DNA of 64,000 nucleotides from Rhodoferax sp. (GTDB lineage Bacteria > Pseudomonadota > Gammaproteobacteria > Burkholderiales > Burkholderiaceae_C): contig NZ_JABBPD010000002.1 in assembly GCF_012927445.1 (NCBI RefSeq), positions 124,001-188,000 on the forward strand, read 5' to 3'. The notes under the pieces are model-generated. The model saw nothing but the letters and a program-made list of their open reading frames with translations. It had not been told where the DNA came from and did no database searches. Below are positions 25,482 through 35,175 of the stretch, in pieces. The position numbers and the translations under genes were made by a program. How positions within the stretch are numbered: the stretch's first letter is position 1; every line of letters begins with the position of its first letter.

Positions 25482-26084
25482 ATGTTGCTAGACGCCGCTG
25501 AATCCCAACTTGTCCTGGTGGATTATCAAATCCGCCTGTTACCCGCCATTTTTGAGGGCGCCCAGGTGGTCGCTAACGCTGTACGACTGGGGCAGTTGGC
25601 GCGTTTGATGGAAGTGCCTGTGTGGGGTACGGAGCAGAGTCCGTCCAAGCTGGGCGAGAACGTGGCCGAGGTCAAAGCGCTGTGTGCCCAGACCCTGAGC
25701 AAAATGCATTTCAGCGGCGTGGAGGAGGGCCTGGGTGAATGGTTGCGGCCACCAGCCAAACCGGTGGGCGGCAACGCGCGCAGCTTGCCCAAACACCTGC
25801 AAAAGCCTGCCACGAATGCGGACGAACGTAACACCGTGGTGATCGCTGGTTGTGAAACCCATATTTGCCTGCTGCAAACGGCCTTGGATTTACTGGAAGA
25901 TGAATTCGATGTCTGGGTCGTGACCGATGCCTGCAGTTCGCGCACCGAGCGCAACCGGGACGCCGCGTTTGACCGGCTGGCCGGTGCCGGGGCGGAATTG
26001 GTGACAACCGAGATGGTGGCGTTTGAATGGCTGCGCACGGCCGAACACCCCGCGTTCAAGTCAGCGCAAGCCCTGATCAAGTAA
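25482..26084 (+). CDS. Isochorismatase-fold cysteine hydrolase
   Basis: A 200-residue protein with the likely catalytic triad Asp14 (LVLVDYQ), Lys74 (LSKMHFSG) and Cys124 (AGCETHICLLQTA). The late VVTDACSSR is also typical of this family, which includes nicotinamidases, N-carbamoylsarcosine amidases and YcaC-like proteins. An insertion of about 25 residues before the Cys motif (PPAKPVGGNARSLPKH) is not usual in the fold. Substrate is unknown. Confidence 0.85.
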   Translation: MLLDAAESQLVLVDYQIRLLPAIFEGAQVVANAVRLGQLARLMEVPVWGTEQSPSKLGENVAEVKALCAQTLSKMHFSGVEEGLGEWLRPPAKPVGGNARSLPKHLQKPATNADERNTVVIAGCETHICLLQTALDLLEDEFDVWVVTDACSSRTERNRDAAFDRLAGAGAELVTTEMVAFEWLRTAEHPAFKSAQALIK

Positions 26085-26191
26085 GTTACCGCCGGCCTTG
26101 TTGGGTTGCGGGTGTGGGTGCAAGTCAGACTGTTGCAAGTTGATTGCTCATAATTATGAATGCAGTCTACTGATTAGACCGGAGATAAATT

Positions 26192-28087
26192 ATGTCAACG
26201 TATGCAGATTTTCACAAGCGCTCACTCACCGAACGTGATTCATTCTGGGCCGAGCAGGCCCAACTCATCGAGTGGAAAACCCCGCCCCAACAAATTTGCG
26301 ACTACAGCAATCCACCGTTTGCCAAATGGTTTGTGGGCGGCACCACCAACCTGTGTCATAACGCGGTAGACCGGCACCTCACAGAGCGAGCCGATCAGGC
26401 GGCGCTGATTTTCGTCTCAACGGAAACCAACGAGGAAACGGTGTATTCCTTTCGTGAGTTGCATGCCGAAGTGCAGCGCATGGCGGCCTCTCTCCAGGAG
26501 TTGGATGTACAAAAGGGCGATCGGGTCCTGATTTACATGCCCATGATTGCCGAAGCGGCATTTGCCATGCTGGCTTGCACCCGCATTGGTGCGATTCATT
26601 CGGTGGTGTTTGGCGGTTTTGCCTCCGGCTCACTGGCGTCGCGCATTGAAGATGCGGAGCCCAAACTGATTATTAGCGCTGACGCTGGTTCGCGCGGCGG
26701 CAAAGCGGTGGCGTACAAGCCCCTGCTGGACGAAGCCATTCGCCTGTCCAGCTACAAGCCCGACGCCGTGTTGCTTGTCGATCGTGGGTTGGTTGCGATG
26801 AATCTGGTTGCTGGCCGCGACCATTTGTGGGGAGCCTTGCGTGAAAAACACCTGAATACAGTGGTCGACTGCGAGTGGGTCGACGCCACCCACACCAGTT
26901 ACACGCTCTACACCAGCGGCACGACCGGCAAGCCCAAAGGCGTGCAGCGCGACACCGGTGGTTATGCCGTGGCGCTGGCTGCCAGCATGAAGCACATTTA
27001 CTGCTGCAATCCGGGTGAAACCTTTTTTTCCACCAGCGACATCGGCTGGGTGGTTGGCCACAGCTACATCATTTACGGACCGCTGATTGCCGGTATGGCG
27101 ACCATCATGTACGAGGGCTTGCCCACGCGCCCGGATGGCGGTATCTGGTGGAGCTTGGTAGAGAAATACAAAGTGACCGTGATGTTCAGTGCGCCCACGG
27201 CGGTGCGGGTACTCAAAAAACAAGATCCGGCCTTGCTCACGAAATACGATCTGTCCACCCTGCGCGCCTTGTTTTTGGCCGGCGAGCCTTTGGACGAGCC
27301 GACGGCGCAGTGGATCAGTCAAGGTCTGGGTAAACCCATCATCGACAACTACTGGCAGACCGAAACCGGTTGGCCGATCCTCTCGCTTTGCAATGGTGTT
27401 GAGCCGACGTCCAGCAAGTTCGGTTCTCCGGGCAAGGCGGTCTATGGTTACGACGTCAAGCTGCTGGACGATCAGACGGGTGAAGAATTGACCGGCCCGA
27501 ACCAGAAAGGCGTGGTTGCCATTGAAGGCCCGCTGCCTCCGGGCTGCTTGCAGACAATCTGGCGTGACGACGAACGGTTTGTCAAAACCTATTGGTCCAG
27601 CGTGCCAGGAAAAATGGTTTACAGCACGTTTGACTGGGGCATCCGCGATGCCGACGGCTACTTCTTCATTCTGGGTCGCACCGATGACGTGATCAACGTA
27701 GCGGGGCACCGCCTCGGTACCCGCGAGATTGAAGAGAGCATTTCTGCCCATCCCAATGTAGCTGAGGTGGCGGTGGTGGGCGTGGCCGACCAACTCAAGG
27801 GCCAAGTGGCGATGGCTTTTGCCGTGGTCAAGGATGCCAGTCTGCTCACGGATGAAGCTGCTCGCCTCAAACTTGAGGGTGAGATCATGAAGCTCGTGGA
27901 CCGGGATCTGGGCGCCGTGGCGCGTCCAGCACGCGTTCGGTTCGTCAGCACACTGCCGAAAACCCGCAGCGGCAAGCTGTTGCGACGGGCGGTGCAGGCG
28001 GTTTGCGAAGGGCGTGATCCGGGCGATCTGACCACCATGGACGACCCGGCCGCACTGCAACAAATCAAGGATTTGGTAACAGCTTAG
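26192..28087 (+). CDS. prpE: Propionyl-CoA synthetase (PrpE-type acyl-CoA synthetase)
   Basis: A 631-residue AMP-forming acyl-CoA synthetase. The phosphate-binding loop YTSGTTGKPKGVQRDTGGY carries the PrpE-type ending instead of the V-x-H form of acetyl-CoA synthetase. NYWQTETGWP near residue 390 and RTDDVINVAGHRLGTREIEE near 495 are the A-box motifs, and Lys595 in RSGKLLRR is the adenylation lysine, probably regulated by acetylation. It activates propionate, possibly acetate too. The gene stands alone, with no prpBCD genes near. Confidence 0.9.
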   Translation: MSTYADFHKRSLTERDSFWAEQAQLIEWKTPPQQICDYSNPPFAKWFVGGTTNLCHNAVDRHLTERADQAALIFVSTETNEETVYSFRELHAEVQRMAASLQELDVQKGDRVLIYMPMIAEAAFAMLACTRIGAIHSVVFGGFASGSLASRIEDAEPKLIISADAGSRGGKAVAYKPLLDEAIRLSSYKPDAVLLVDRGLVAMNLVAGRDHLWGALREKHLNTVVDCEWVDATHTSYTLYTSGTTGKPKGVQRDTGGYAVALAASMKHIYCCNPGETFFSTSDIGWVVGHSYIIYGPLIAGMATIMYEGLPTRPDGGIWWSLVEKYKVTVMFSAPTAVRVLKKQDPALLTKYDLSTLRALFLAGEPLDEPTAQWISQGLGKPIIDNYWQTETGWPILSLCNGVEPTSSKFGSPGKAVYGYDVKLLDDQTGEELTGPNQKGVVAIEGPLPPGCLQTIWRDDERFVKTYWSSVPGKMVYSTFDWGIRDADGYFFILGRTDDVINVAGHRLGTREIEESISAHPNVAEVAVVGVADQLKGQVAMAFAVVKDASLLTDEAARLKLEGEIMKLVDRDLGAVARPARVRFVSTLPKTRSGKLLRRAVQAVCEGRDPGDLTTMDDPAALQQIKDLVTA

Positions 28088-28238
28088 TTCGGCGCTGCTT
28101 GCCAGTGTCTCTATTGGGTGCTGCTTTTGGTGGCACAATCGCGTGAGTTACTCGGCCCTTCCATGCCACAGTCGCATCCGCCAAACGGTTCAGCCGTGAC
28201 GCGGAAGGTTAATCAACAAACAGCTTTAACCAGCTAAT

Positions 28239-28255
28239 GTTTCCTTCAGGGAAAC
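28239..28255 (+). promoter_or_regulatory. Hairpin in the sucA leader
   Basis: GTTTCC and GGAAAC pair around a five-base loop, ending one base before GAAGG (28256-28260) that serves as the sucA ribosome binding site. It may set translation of the 2-oxoglutarate dehydrogenase operon or be part of an operator. Confidence 0.4.
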
Positions 28256-28270
28256 GAAGGTCAGCGGAAA

Positions 28271-31138
28271 ATGAGTGAGACAAACTCGGTTTTTAAAGCC
28301 TATCAGGCCAACACCTATCTTTTTGGTGGCAACGCACCGTATGTCGAAGAGATGTACGAAAACTACCTCGCCAATCCGGCGAGCGTGACAGACTCCTGGC
28401 GAGATTATTTCGATGCCTTGCAGCATGTGCCTGCCGTCGATGGCAGCAATGCCAAAGACGTTCCGCACCAGCCTGTCATCAATGCCTTTGCCGAGCGCGC
28501 CAAACGCGGCGGCACCAAAGTGGTGGTGGCAAACGTCGATGTGGAGATGGGACGCAAGCGCACTGCTGTTCAGCAGTTGATTGCGGCTTACCGTAATGTT
28601 GGCCAACGCTGGGCCGACCTCGATCCTCTCAAACGCACCGAACGCGCGAATATTCCTGAGCTTGATCCCTCTTTCTATGGTTTCGGCGACGCTGACCAGG
28701 AAACTGTTTTCAATACCAGCAACACCTTCTTCGGCAAAGAGACCATGTCTTTGCGCGAGCTGATGAATGCCCTGCGTGAGACTTACTGCGGCACCATTGG
28801 CGCCGAGTACATGTACACCAGCGACCAGAATCAAAAGCGCTGGTGGCAACAAAAGTTGGAGAGTATTCGCAGCAAACCCAGCTTCAACGGCGAGAAGAAG
28901 AAACATATTCTCGATCGTCTGACCGCTGCGGAAGGCTTGGAGCGCTTCCTGCATACCAAGTACGTGGGGCAAAAGCGCTTTTCCCTTGAAGGGGGCGAGA
29001 GTTTCATTGCCTCCATGGACGAGCTGATTCAATCGGCCGGTGCCAAAGGCGTGCAAGAAATCGTGATCGGCATGGCCCACCGCGGTCGTCTGAACGTATT
29101 GGTTAACACGCTGGGCAAGATGCCTAGCGACCTGTTTGCTGAGTTTGACCATACGGCACCTGAAGATTTGCCAAGTGGCGACGTGAAATACCACCAAGGC
29201 TTCAGCTCTGATGTGTCCACCGCTGGTGGCCCCGTGCATTTGAGCCTGGCGTTTAATCCGTCTCATCTTGAAATTGTGAACCCGGTGGTGGAAGGCTCCG
29301 TGCGCGCACGCATGGATCGCCGCGCTGACCCCTTGGGCAAGCAAGTTTTACCGGTGTTGGTGCATGGTGACTCCGCTTTTGGCGGTCAAGGCGTGAATCA
29401 GGAAACTCTGGCTCTGGCGCAGACGCGTGGTTACACCACGGGCGGCACGGTTCACATCATCATTAACAACCAGATCGGTTTCACCACCTCCGATCCGCGC
29501 GACATGCGCTCCTCGGTGTATTGCACCGACATCGTCAAGATGGTTGAGGCGCCGGTGTTGCACATCAACGGGGACGATCCTGAAGCCGTGGTGCTGGCAA
29601 CGCAATTGGCGCTCGAATTCCGCATGGAGTTCCGTCAAGACGTGGTGCTGGACATCACCTGCTTCCGCAAGTTGGGCCACAACGAGCAAGATACCCCCGC
29701 GCTGACACAGCCGCTGATGTACAAAAAGATTGCTGCTCATCCCGGTACCCGCAAGATGTACGCCGACAAGTTGGCCGCGCAGGGCTTGGGCGAGACCTTG
29801 GGTGACGACATGCTGAAGGCCTACCGCGCAGCAATGGACTCGGGTAAGCACCCGATCGATCCGGTGCTGAGCAACTTCAAGAGCAAGTACGCGGTGGATT
29901 GGGCGCCATTCCTTGGCAATAAATGGACCGATGCGGGCGATACCGCCATTCCCATGTCCGAGTGGAAGCGCCTGGCTGAAAAAATCACCACCATTCCCGA
30001 GAGCGTGACACCGCACCAACTGGTTCGCAAGGTCTATGACGACCGTGCCGCCATGGGGCGGGGCGATGTTCCGGTGGACTGGGGCATGGGCGAGCACATG
30101 GCTCTCGCTTCCCTGGTGGCCAGCGGCTACCCGGTTCGTTTGTCGGGCGAAGACTCTGGTCGCGGCACCTTCACACACCGTCACGCGGTCATTCATGACC
30201 AAAAGCGTGAAAAGTGGGATACGGGCACCTACGTGCCCTTGCAAAATGTGGCAGAAGCACAAGCCCCGTTCGTCGTCATCGACTCCATCCTGTCGGAGGA
30301 GGCGGTGCTTGGCTTTGAGTACGGCTACGCCTCCACTGATCCGAACACCATGGTGATCTGGGAAGCCCAGTTCGGCGACTTCGCCAACGGCGCTCAAGTG
30401 GTGATTGACCAGTTCATCGCTTCGGGTGAAGTGAAGTGGGGTCGCGTTAATGGCATCACGATGATGTTGCCGCACGGTTATGAAGGCCAAGGCCCTGAGC
30501 ACAGCTCGGCGCGTCTGGAGCGCTTCATGCAGTTGTCGGCCGACACCAACATGCAGATCGTGCAGCCCACCACGGCCAGCCAGATCTTCCACGTGTTGCG
30601 CCGCCAGATGGTGCGCAATCTGCGCAAGCCGCTCATCATCTTTACGCCCAAGTCACTGTTGCGTAACAAGGATGCCGCGTCTCCGTTGTCGGAGTTCACC
30701 AAAGGCTGCTTCCAGACCGTGATCCCCGAGAGCAAGGCGCTCAAGGCGGACAAGGTCAAGCGCGTGGTGGCCTGCTCTGGCAAAGTCTATTACGACCTGG
30801 TTAAAAAGCGTGAAGAAAAAGGTGCGGATGACGTCGCGATTCTGCGTGTCGAACAGCTGTACCCTTTTCCGCACAAAGCGTTTGCCACTGAGCTCAAAAA
30901 ATACCCGAATGCGACTGACCTCGTTTGGTGTCAGGATGAGCCACAAAACCAGGGTGCCTGGTTCTTTGTCCAGCATTACATCCATGAAAACATGGTGGAA
31001 GGCCAAAAACTGGGTTACTCAGGGCGCGCGGCTTCTGCCTCTCCAGCCGTGGGTTATTCGCACCTGCACCAAGAGCAGCAAAAAGCGCTGGTTGAAGGTG
31101 CGTTTGCCAAGCTCAAAGGCTTTGTGCTGACCAAATAA
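28271..31138 (+). CDS. sucA: 2-oxoglutarate dehydrogenase E1 component
   Basis: ThDP-dependent decarboxylase of the citric acid cycle, 955 residues against 933 in E. coli. The N-terminal helix that recruits E2 (NTYLFGGNAPYVEEMYENYL region) is present. The sequence IGMAHRGRLNVLVN near residue 266, INNQIGFTTSDPRD near 400 and the histidine-containing C-terminal domain are conserved. It starts the operon sucA-sucB-lpd. A stable hairpin without a T-run lies between sucA and sucB. Confidence 0.97.
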   Translation: MSETNSVFKAYQANTYLFGGNAPYVEEMYENYLANPASVTDSWRDYFDALQHVPAVDGSNAKDVPHQPVINAFAERAKRGGTKVVVANVDVEMGRKRTAVQQLIAAYRNVGQRWADLDPLKRTERANIPELDPSFYGFGDADQETVFNTSNTFFGKETMSLRELMNALRETYCGTIGAEYMYTSDQNQKRWWQQKLESIRSKPSFNGEKKKHILDRLTAAEGLERFLHTKYVGQKRFSLEGGESFIASMDELIQSAGAKGVQEIVIGMAHRGRLNVLVNTLGKMPSDLFAEFDHTAPEDLPSGDVKYHQGFSSDVSTAGGPVHLSLAFNPSHLEIVNPVVEGSVRARMDRRADPLGKQVLPVLVHGDSAFGGQGVNQETLALAQTRGYTTGGTVHIIINNQIGFTTSDPRDMRSSVYCTDIVKMVEAPVLHINGDDPEAVVLATQLALEFRMEFRQDVVLDITCFRKLGHNEQDTPALTQPLMYKKIAAHPGTRKMYADKLAAQGLGETLGDDMLKAYRAAMDSGKHPIDPVLSNFKSKYAVDWAPFLGNKWTDAGDTAIPMSEWKRLAEKITTIPESVTPHQLVRKVYDDRAAMGRGDVPVDWGMGEHMALASLVASGYPVRLSGEDSGRGTFTHRHAVIHDQKREKWDTGTYVPLQNVAEAQAPFVVIDSILSEEAVLGFEYGYASTDPNTMVIWEAQFGDFANGAQVVIDQFIASGEVKWGRVNGITMMLPHGYEGQGPEHSSARLERFMQLSADTNMQIVQPTTASQIFHVLRRQMVRNLRKPLIIFTPKSLLRNKDAASPLSEFTKGCFQTVIPESKALKADKVKRVVACSGKVYYDLVKKREEKGADDVAILRVEQLYPFPHKAFATELKKYPNATDLVWCQDEPQNQGAWFFVQHYIHENMVEGQKLGYSGRAASASPAVGYSHLHQEQQKALVEGAFAKLKGFVLTK

Positions 31139-31157
31139 GCTTCTTTTAAATCAGTTG

Positions 31158-31180
31158 GGGGCAGATTAAGCGTCTGCCCC
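31158..31180 (+). other. RNA hairpin between sucA and sucB
   Basis: An 8-bp perfect GC-rich stem (GGGGCAGA with TCTGCCCC) around a seven-base loop occurs 19 nt after the sucA stop codon. There is no T-run, so it may protect or process the mRNA rather than stop transcription. Confidence 0.6.
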
Positions 31181-31215
31181 GCAGACTTTGAAAAAACAAA
31201 CACCGAAAGATTGAT

Positions 31216-32475
31216 ATGGCTATCGTAGAAGTTAAAGTTCCTCAGTTGTCAGAATCCGTGGCCGAAGCCACTTTGTTGCAATGGAAGAAAAAAGTCGGTG
31301 ACGCGATTGCGATCGACGAAATTCTGATTGAAGTCGAAACTGACAAGGTCGTGATGGAAGTTCCCGCACCCGCAGCGGGTGTGTTGGTTGAGTTGGTGGT
31401 TGGCGACGGCGCCACCGTGGCTGCCGAGCAGTTGATTGCCCGCATTGACACGGAAGGCAAAGCTGGCGCGGTGACTACCGCCGCTGCTGTTGCAGCCCCT
31501 GCCGTCGCGGCAACTTCGGTGGCAGCTACACCTGCCACCGGTAACTCCATGGCGGGCGTGGCCATGCCTGCGGCTGCCAAATTGATGGCCGACAACCAAC
31601 TCGCTGCTGGTTCTGTTGCCGGCACGGGCAAAGATGGCCGCGTGACCAAGGGTGATGTACTGGGTGCCGTGGCCGCTGGTTCTGCTCCTAAAGTTGCAGC
31701 GGTTGCCGCAATGCCTGCCAAGGCTGCCGTTGCTTCGTTGCCTCAAGTGGCGATCTCGGTGGCGTCCCTGGGGGACCGTCCTGAGCAGCGTGTGCCGATG
31801 AGCCGACTGCGTGCCCGCGTGGCCGAGCGTCTGCTGCAATCACAGTCCACCAATGCCATTCTGACCACTTTCAATGAAGTCAACATGGGCCCCCTGATGG
31901 AAATGCGCAAGCGCTTCCAGGACAAGTTCGAGAAAGAGCACGGCATCAAGATTGGCTTCATGAGCTTCTTCGTCAAGGCTGCAGTTCACGCCCTCAAGAA
32001 GTTTCCGGTGCTCAATGCTTCGGTGGACGGTACCGACATTGTTTATCACGGCTACTTTGACATCGGTATTGCCGTGGGTTCGCCCCGCGGTTTGGTGGTG
32101 CCCATCCTGCGCAATGCCGACCAGATGAGCTTTGCTGATATCGAGAAGAAGATTGCTGAATACGGTGCCAAAGCGCGTGATGGCAAGATGAGCCTGGAAG
32201 AAATGACCGGCGGTACCTTCTCCATCTCCAATGGTGGTACGTTCGGCTCCATGATGTCCACCCCCATCATCAACCCACCCCAGTCGGCTATTTTGGGCGT
32301 GCATGCGACCAAAGACCGTGCCATGGTGGTCAACGGGCAAGTGGTGGTGCAACCCATCAACTACCTCGCCATGAGCTACGACCACCGCATCATCGACGGC
32401 CGCGAAGCCGTGCTGGGCCTGGTGGCGATGAAGGAAGCGCTGGAAGACCCAGCTCGCTTGTTGTTCGAAATCTAA
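31216..32475 (+). CDS. sucB: Dihydrolipoamide succinyltransferase, 2-oxoglutarate dehydrogenase E2
   Basis: A 419-residue E2 core with one lipoyl domain (residues 2-77, ETDKV motif, Lys44), an Ala-rich linker, a peripheral subunit-binding domain near 120-150 (AKLMADNQLAAGSVAGTGKDG region) and a catalytic domain ending in SYDHRIIDGREAV. It transfers succinyl groups to CoA. It lies in the middle of the sucA-sucB-lpd operon. Unlike aceF and lpdA, its linker has no repeat copy with the fixed spacing. Confidence 0.97.
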   Translation: MAIVEVKVPQLSESVAEATLLQWKKKVGDAIAIDEILIEVETDKVVMEVPAPAAGVLVELVVGDGATVAAEQLIARIDTEGKAGAVTTAAAVAAPAVAATSVAATPATGNSMAGVAMPAAAKLMADNQLAAGSVAGTGKDGRVTKGDVLGAVAAGSAPKVAAVAAMPAKAAVASLPQVAISVASLGDRPEQRVPMSRLRARVAERLLQSQSTNAILTTFNEVNMGPLMEMRKRFQDKFEKEHGIKIGFMSFFVKAAVHALKKFPVLNASVDGTDIVYHGYFDIGIAVGSPRGLVVPILRNADQMSFADIEKKIAEYGAKARDGKMSLEEMTGGTFSISNGGTFGSMMSTPIINPPQSAILGVHATKDRAMVVNGQVVVQPINYLAMSYDHRIIDGREAVLGLVAMKEALEDPARLLFEI

Positions 32476-32491
32476 GTAGCACGCCTGACAG

Positions 32492-32539
32492 ACCCACCCA
32501 TGTGGACGGACACCAAGTCCCTCCCGTCGGTGGGTTTTT
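32492..32539 (+). terminator. Terminator-like hairpin between sucB and lpd
   Basis: An outer stem ACCCACC/GGTGGGT and an inner stem GACGG/CCGTC form a long hairpin followed directly by five T residues. It looks like an intrinsic terminator or attenuator inside the operon and would lower lpd expression relative to sucAB unless read through. Confidence 0.65.
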
Positions 32540-32564
32540 CTACAACAAAATTTAAGGAATTCTC

Positions 32565-33992
32565 ATGAGCAAACAATTCGACGTGATCGTTATCGGCGGT
32601 GGTCCTGGCGGCTATATCGCAGCCATTCGTGCGGCGCAACTGGGTATGAACGTCGCCTGTGTCGACGAATGGAAAAACGCCAAAGGCGGCCCGGCTCTGG
32701 GTGGCACCTGCACCAATGTGGGCTGCATTCCCTCCAAGGCGCTGCTGCAGTCGTCGGAACACTTTGACCACGCCAATCATCACTTTACCGATCATGGTAT
32801 TTCGGCTACGGGTGTGAGCATGGATGTGGCCAAAATGGTGGCGCGCAAAGACTCCGTGGTCAAGCAGAACAACGACGGCATTCAGTACCTGCTCAAGAAA
32901 AACAAGGTTGCCTTTTTTCACGGTCGTGCCTCCTTCGTGAAAGTGGTCGAGGGCGGTTACGAGCTCAAGGTGGCCGGTGCCGCTGAAGAAAGCATTGTTG
33001 GCAAGCAGATCATTGTGGCAACCGGCTCCAATGCACGGGCTCTGCCGGGCACGCCGTTTGACGAAGAAACCATTCTCTCCAACGACGGCGCATTGCGCAT
33101 TGGTGCGTTGCCGAAACGACTGGGCCTGATTGGTTCCGGCGTCATCGGACTTGAGATGGGGTCAGTCTGGCGTCGTCTGGGTTCTGACGTCACCATTCTG
33201 GAGGGCCTGCCCACATTCTTGGGCGCGGTGGACGAGCAAATCGCCAAGGAAGCGCATAAAGCCTTCGTCAAGCAGGGACTCAAAGTCGAACTCGGCGTCA
33301 AAGTCGGCGAGATCAAGACGGGCAAGAAGGGCGTGAGCGTGGCCTGGACCAATGCCAAGGGTGAAGCCCAGACGCTGGAAGTTGACAAGCTGATCGTGTC
33401 GATTGGCCGCACACCCAACACCATCGGCCTGAACGCCGAAGCGGTGGGCTTGGCGCTTGATGAGCGTGGTGCGATTGTGGTGGACGAGCAGTGTCGTTCC
33501 AACTTGCCTGGTGTGTGGGCGGTGGGCGACGTGGTGCGTGGCCCGATGCTGGCGCACAAGGCCGAAGAAGAGGGCGTTGCCGTGGCTGAGCGCATTGCCG
33601 GTCAACATGGTCATGTCAATTTCAACACCATCCCCTGGGTGATTTACACCAGCCCCGAGATTGCCTGGGTCGGTCGCACCGAGCAACAGCTCAAGGCCGA
33701 TGGCGTGGCTTACAAGGCCGGCACTTTCCCGTTCCTGGCCAATGGCCGTGCCCGGGCGCTGGGCGACACGACCGGCATGGTGAAAATGCTGGCCGATGCC
33801 ACAACGGACGAAATTCTGGGCGTTCACATTGTCGGCCCCATGGCCAGCGAATTGATCGCCGAGTGCGTGGTGGCCATGGAATTCCGGGCCAGCAGTGAAG
33901 ACCTCGCCCGCATCTGCCATGCGCATCCGTCCTTGAGTGAAGCCACCAAGGAAGCCGCGTTGGCGGTGGACAAGCGCACGCTGAACTTCTGA
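32565..33992 (+). CDS. lpd: Dihydrolipoamide dehydrogenase (2-oxoglutarate dehydrogenase E3)
   Basis: A 475-residue E3 without a lipoyl domain. The FAD motif GGGPGGY starts at residue 11, the redox disulfide is Cys49/Cys54 in GGTCTNVGCIPSK, a second nucleotide motif GSGVIGLEMG lies near 190, and the C-terminal CHAHPSLSEA has the catalytic His. It is the second E3 gene of the window. It follows sucB across a terminator-like hairpin. Confidence 0.96.
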   Translation: MSKQFDVIVIGGGPGGYIAAIRAAQLGMNVACVDEWKNAKGGPALGGTCTNVGCIPSKALLQSSEHFDHANHHFTDHGISATGVSMDVAKMVARKDSVVKQNNDGIQYLLKKNKVAFFHGRASFVKVVEGGYELKVAGAAEESIVGKQIIVATGSNARALPGTPFDEETILSNDGALRIGALPKRLGLIGSGVIGLEMGSVWRRLGSDVTILEGLPTFLGAVDEQIAKEAHKAFVKQGLKVELGVKVGEIKTGKKGVSVAWTNAKGEAQTLEVDKLIVSIGRTPNTIGLNAEAVGLALDERGAIVVDEQCRSNLPGVWAVGDVVRGPMLAHKAEEEGVAVAERIAGQHGHVNFNTIPWVIYTSPEIAWVGRTEQQLKADGVAYKAGTFPFLANGRARALGDTTGMVKMLADATTDEILGVHIVGPMASELIAECVVAMEFRASSEDLARICHAHPSLSEATKEAALAVDKRTLNF

Positions 33993-34018
33993 TCTGGTTA
34001 TTGATGAAAGTAGCTGTT

Positions 34019-34060
34019 AGCCCCCGTGCAGTCTGTGCAAGCAGCTATTTAATTGATAGC
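34019..34060 (+). repeat. 42-bp core repeat, intergenic copy between lpd and zapE
   Basis: The core fills most of the 85-nt gap between lpd and zapE and ends 17 nt before the zapE GTG start. Spacing is as in the other copies. The would-be coding frame of the aceF and lpdA copies is closed here by a TAA. Confidence 0.85.
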
Positions 34061-34077
34061 ATTTCAAGGTTTTCTCT

Positions 34078-35175
34078 GTGAGCGTCAAAAAAGCCTATCA
34101 AGCCGAACTCGTCGCCCGGGGCTATACCGCGGATCCTGCGCAGTTGCGTGCCGTGGATGCCTTGGAGCGTTGTGCCCACGAGTGGGCGAGGTTCAAGGAA
34201 AAGCGCTCCAACACCCTCAAAAAGCTGATTAATCGGCCCGACATTCCACGCGGCGTCTATATGTACGGTGGGGTCGGGCGCGGTAAAAGCTTCTTGATGG
34301 ATTGCTTTTTTGGCGCGGTCCCGTTGAGGCGCAAAACCCGGCTCCACTTTCATGAATTCATGCGTGAAGTTCATCGGGAACTGGCGGGACTGCAGGGAAC
34401 CGTCAATCCCCTTGATGTGTTGGCCAAGCGGATTGCCAAAAAATACCGTCTGATTTGTTTTGACGAATTTCATATCGCCGACATCACGGACGCCATGATT
34501 CTTCATCGCTTGTTGGCGGCCTTGTTCGACAACGGTGTGGGATTCGTCACCACCTCCAATTTCAAGCCGCAAGACCTTTATCCCAACGGCTTGCACCGCG
34601 ACCGCATTCTGCCCGCGATTGCCCTGCTCAACGAGCATCTGGAGGTCGTTAATGTCGATAACGGAACGGACTATCGTCGTCGCACCTTGGAGCAACTGAA
34701 GCTGTATCTCACGCCTCTCGGTGCCGAGGCCGACGCGGCCATGCGTGACGCATTTGACCGTTTGGCAGAAACGCAGGATGAAGATCCGGTTCTGCATATT
34801 GAGGCCCGGGAGATTCAGGCCCGCCGCAAAGCGGGTGGCTTGGTGTGGTTTGACTTTAAGACCCTCTGCGGCGGGCCACGATCACAAAATGATTATCTTG
34901 AAATTGCGACGCAATTCCATACGGTTTTGTTAAGTGATGTCCCGCATATGCCGGTGCGCATGGCCTCCGAAGCGCGCCGTTTTACCTGGCTGGTGGATGT
35001 CCTTTACGACCGTCGTGTCAAACTGATCATGTCAGCCGCCGTGCCGCCTGAAGGTTTGTACACCGAAGGTCCACTGGCCCATGAGTTTCCCCGGACGGTT
35101 TCCCGTTTGAATGAAATGCAATCCAGTGAGTTTTTAGCCTTGGAGCGTCGTGTTGTTGACACGCGGTTGACATGA
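34078..35175 (+). CDS. zapE: Cell division protein ZapE, AFG1-like ATPase
   Basis: A 365-residue AAA-type ATPase with Walker A GGVGRGKSF near residue 63 and Walker B LICFDEFHIADITDA near 125. HDEFH-like DEFH, TSNFKPQDLY and RRFTWLVDVLYDRRVKL are typical of the ZapE/AFG1 family, which in E. coli joins the Z-ring during constriction. The start is GTG 34078, just after a dispersed repeat. The stop overlaps the next gene by 4 nt (ATGA), so the two are coupled. Confidence 0.92.
   Translation: MSVKKAYQAELVARGYTADPAQLRAVDALERCAHEWARFKEKRSNTLKKLINRPDIPRGVYMYGGVGRGKSFLMDCFFGAVPLRRKTRLHFHEFMREVHRELAGLQGTVNPLDVLAKRIAKKYRLICFDEFHIADITDAMILHRLLAALFDNGVGFVTTSNFKPQDLYPNGLHRDRILPAIALLNEHLEVVNVDNGTDYRRRTLEQLKLYLTPLGAEADAAMRDAFDRLAETQDEDPVLHIEAREIQARRKAGGLVWFDFKTLCGGPRSQNDYLEIATQFHTVLLSDVPHMPVRMASEARRFTWLVDVLYDRRVKLIMSAAVPPEGLYTEGPLAHEFPRTVSRLNEMQSSEFLALERRVVDTRLT

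Noticed and set aside
31490..31545. Repeat-like stretch in the sucB linker (GCAGCCCCTGCCGTCGCGGCAAC)
   Set aside because: Only the first block agrees and the closing block is missing at the required distance; Ala/Pro-rich coding alone can produce this.
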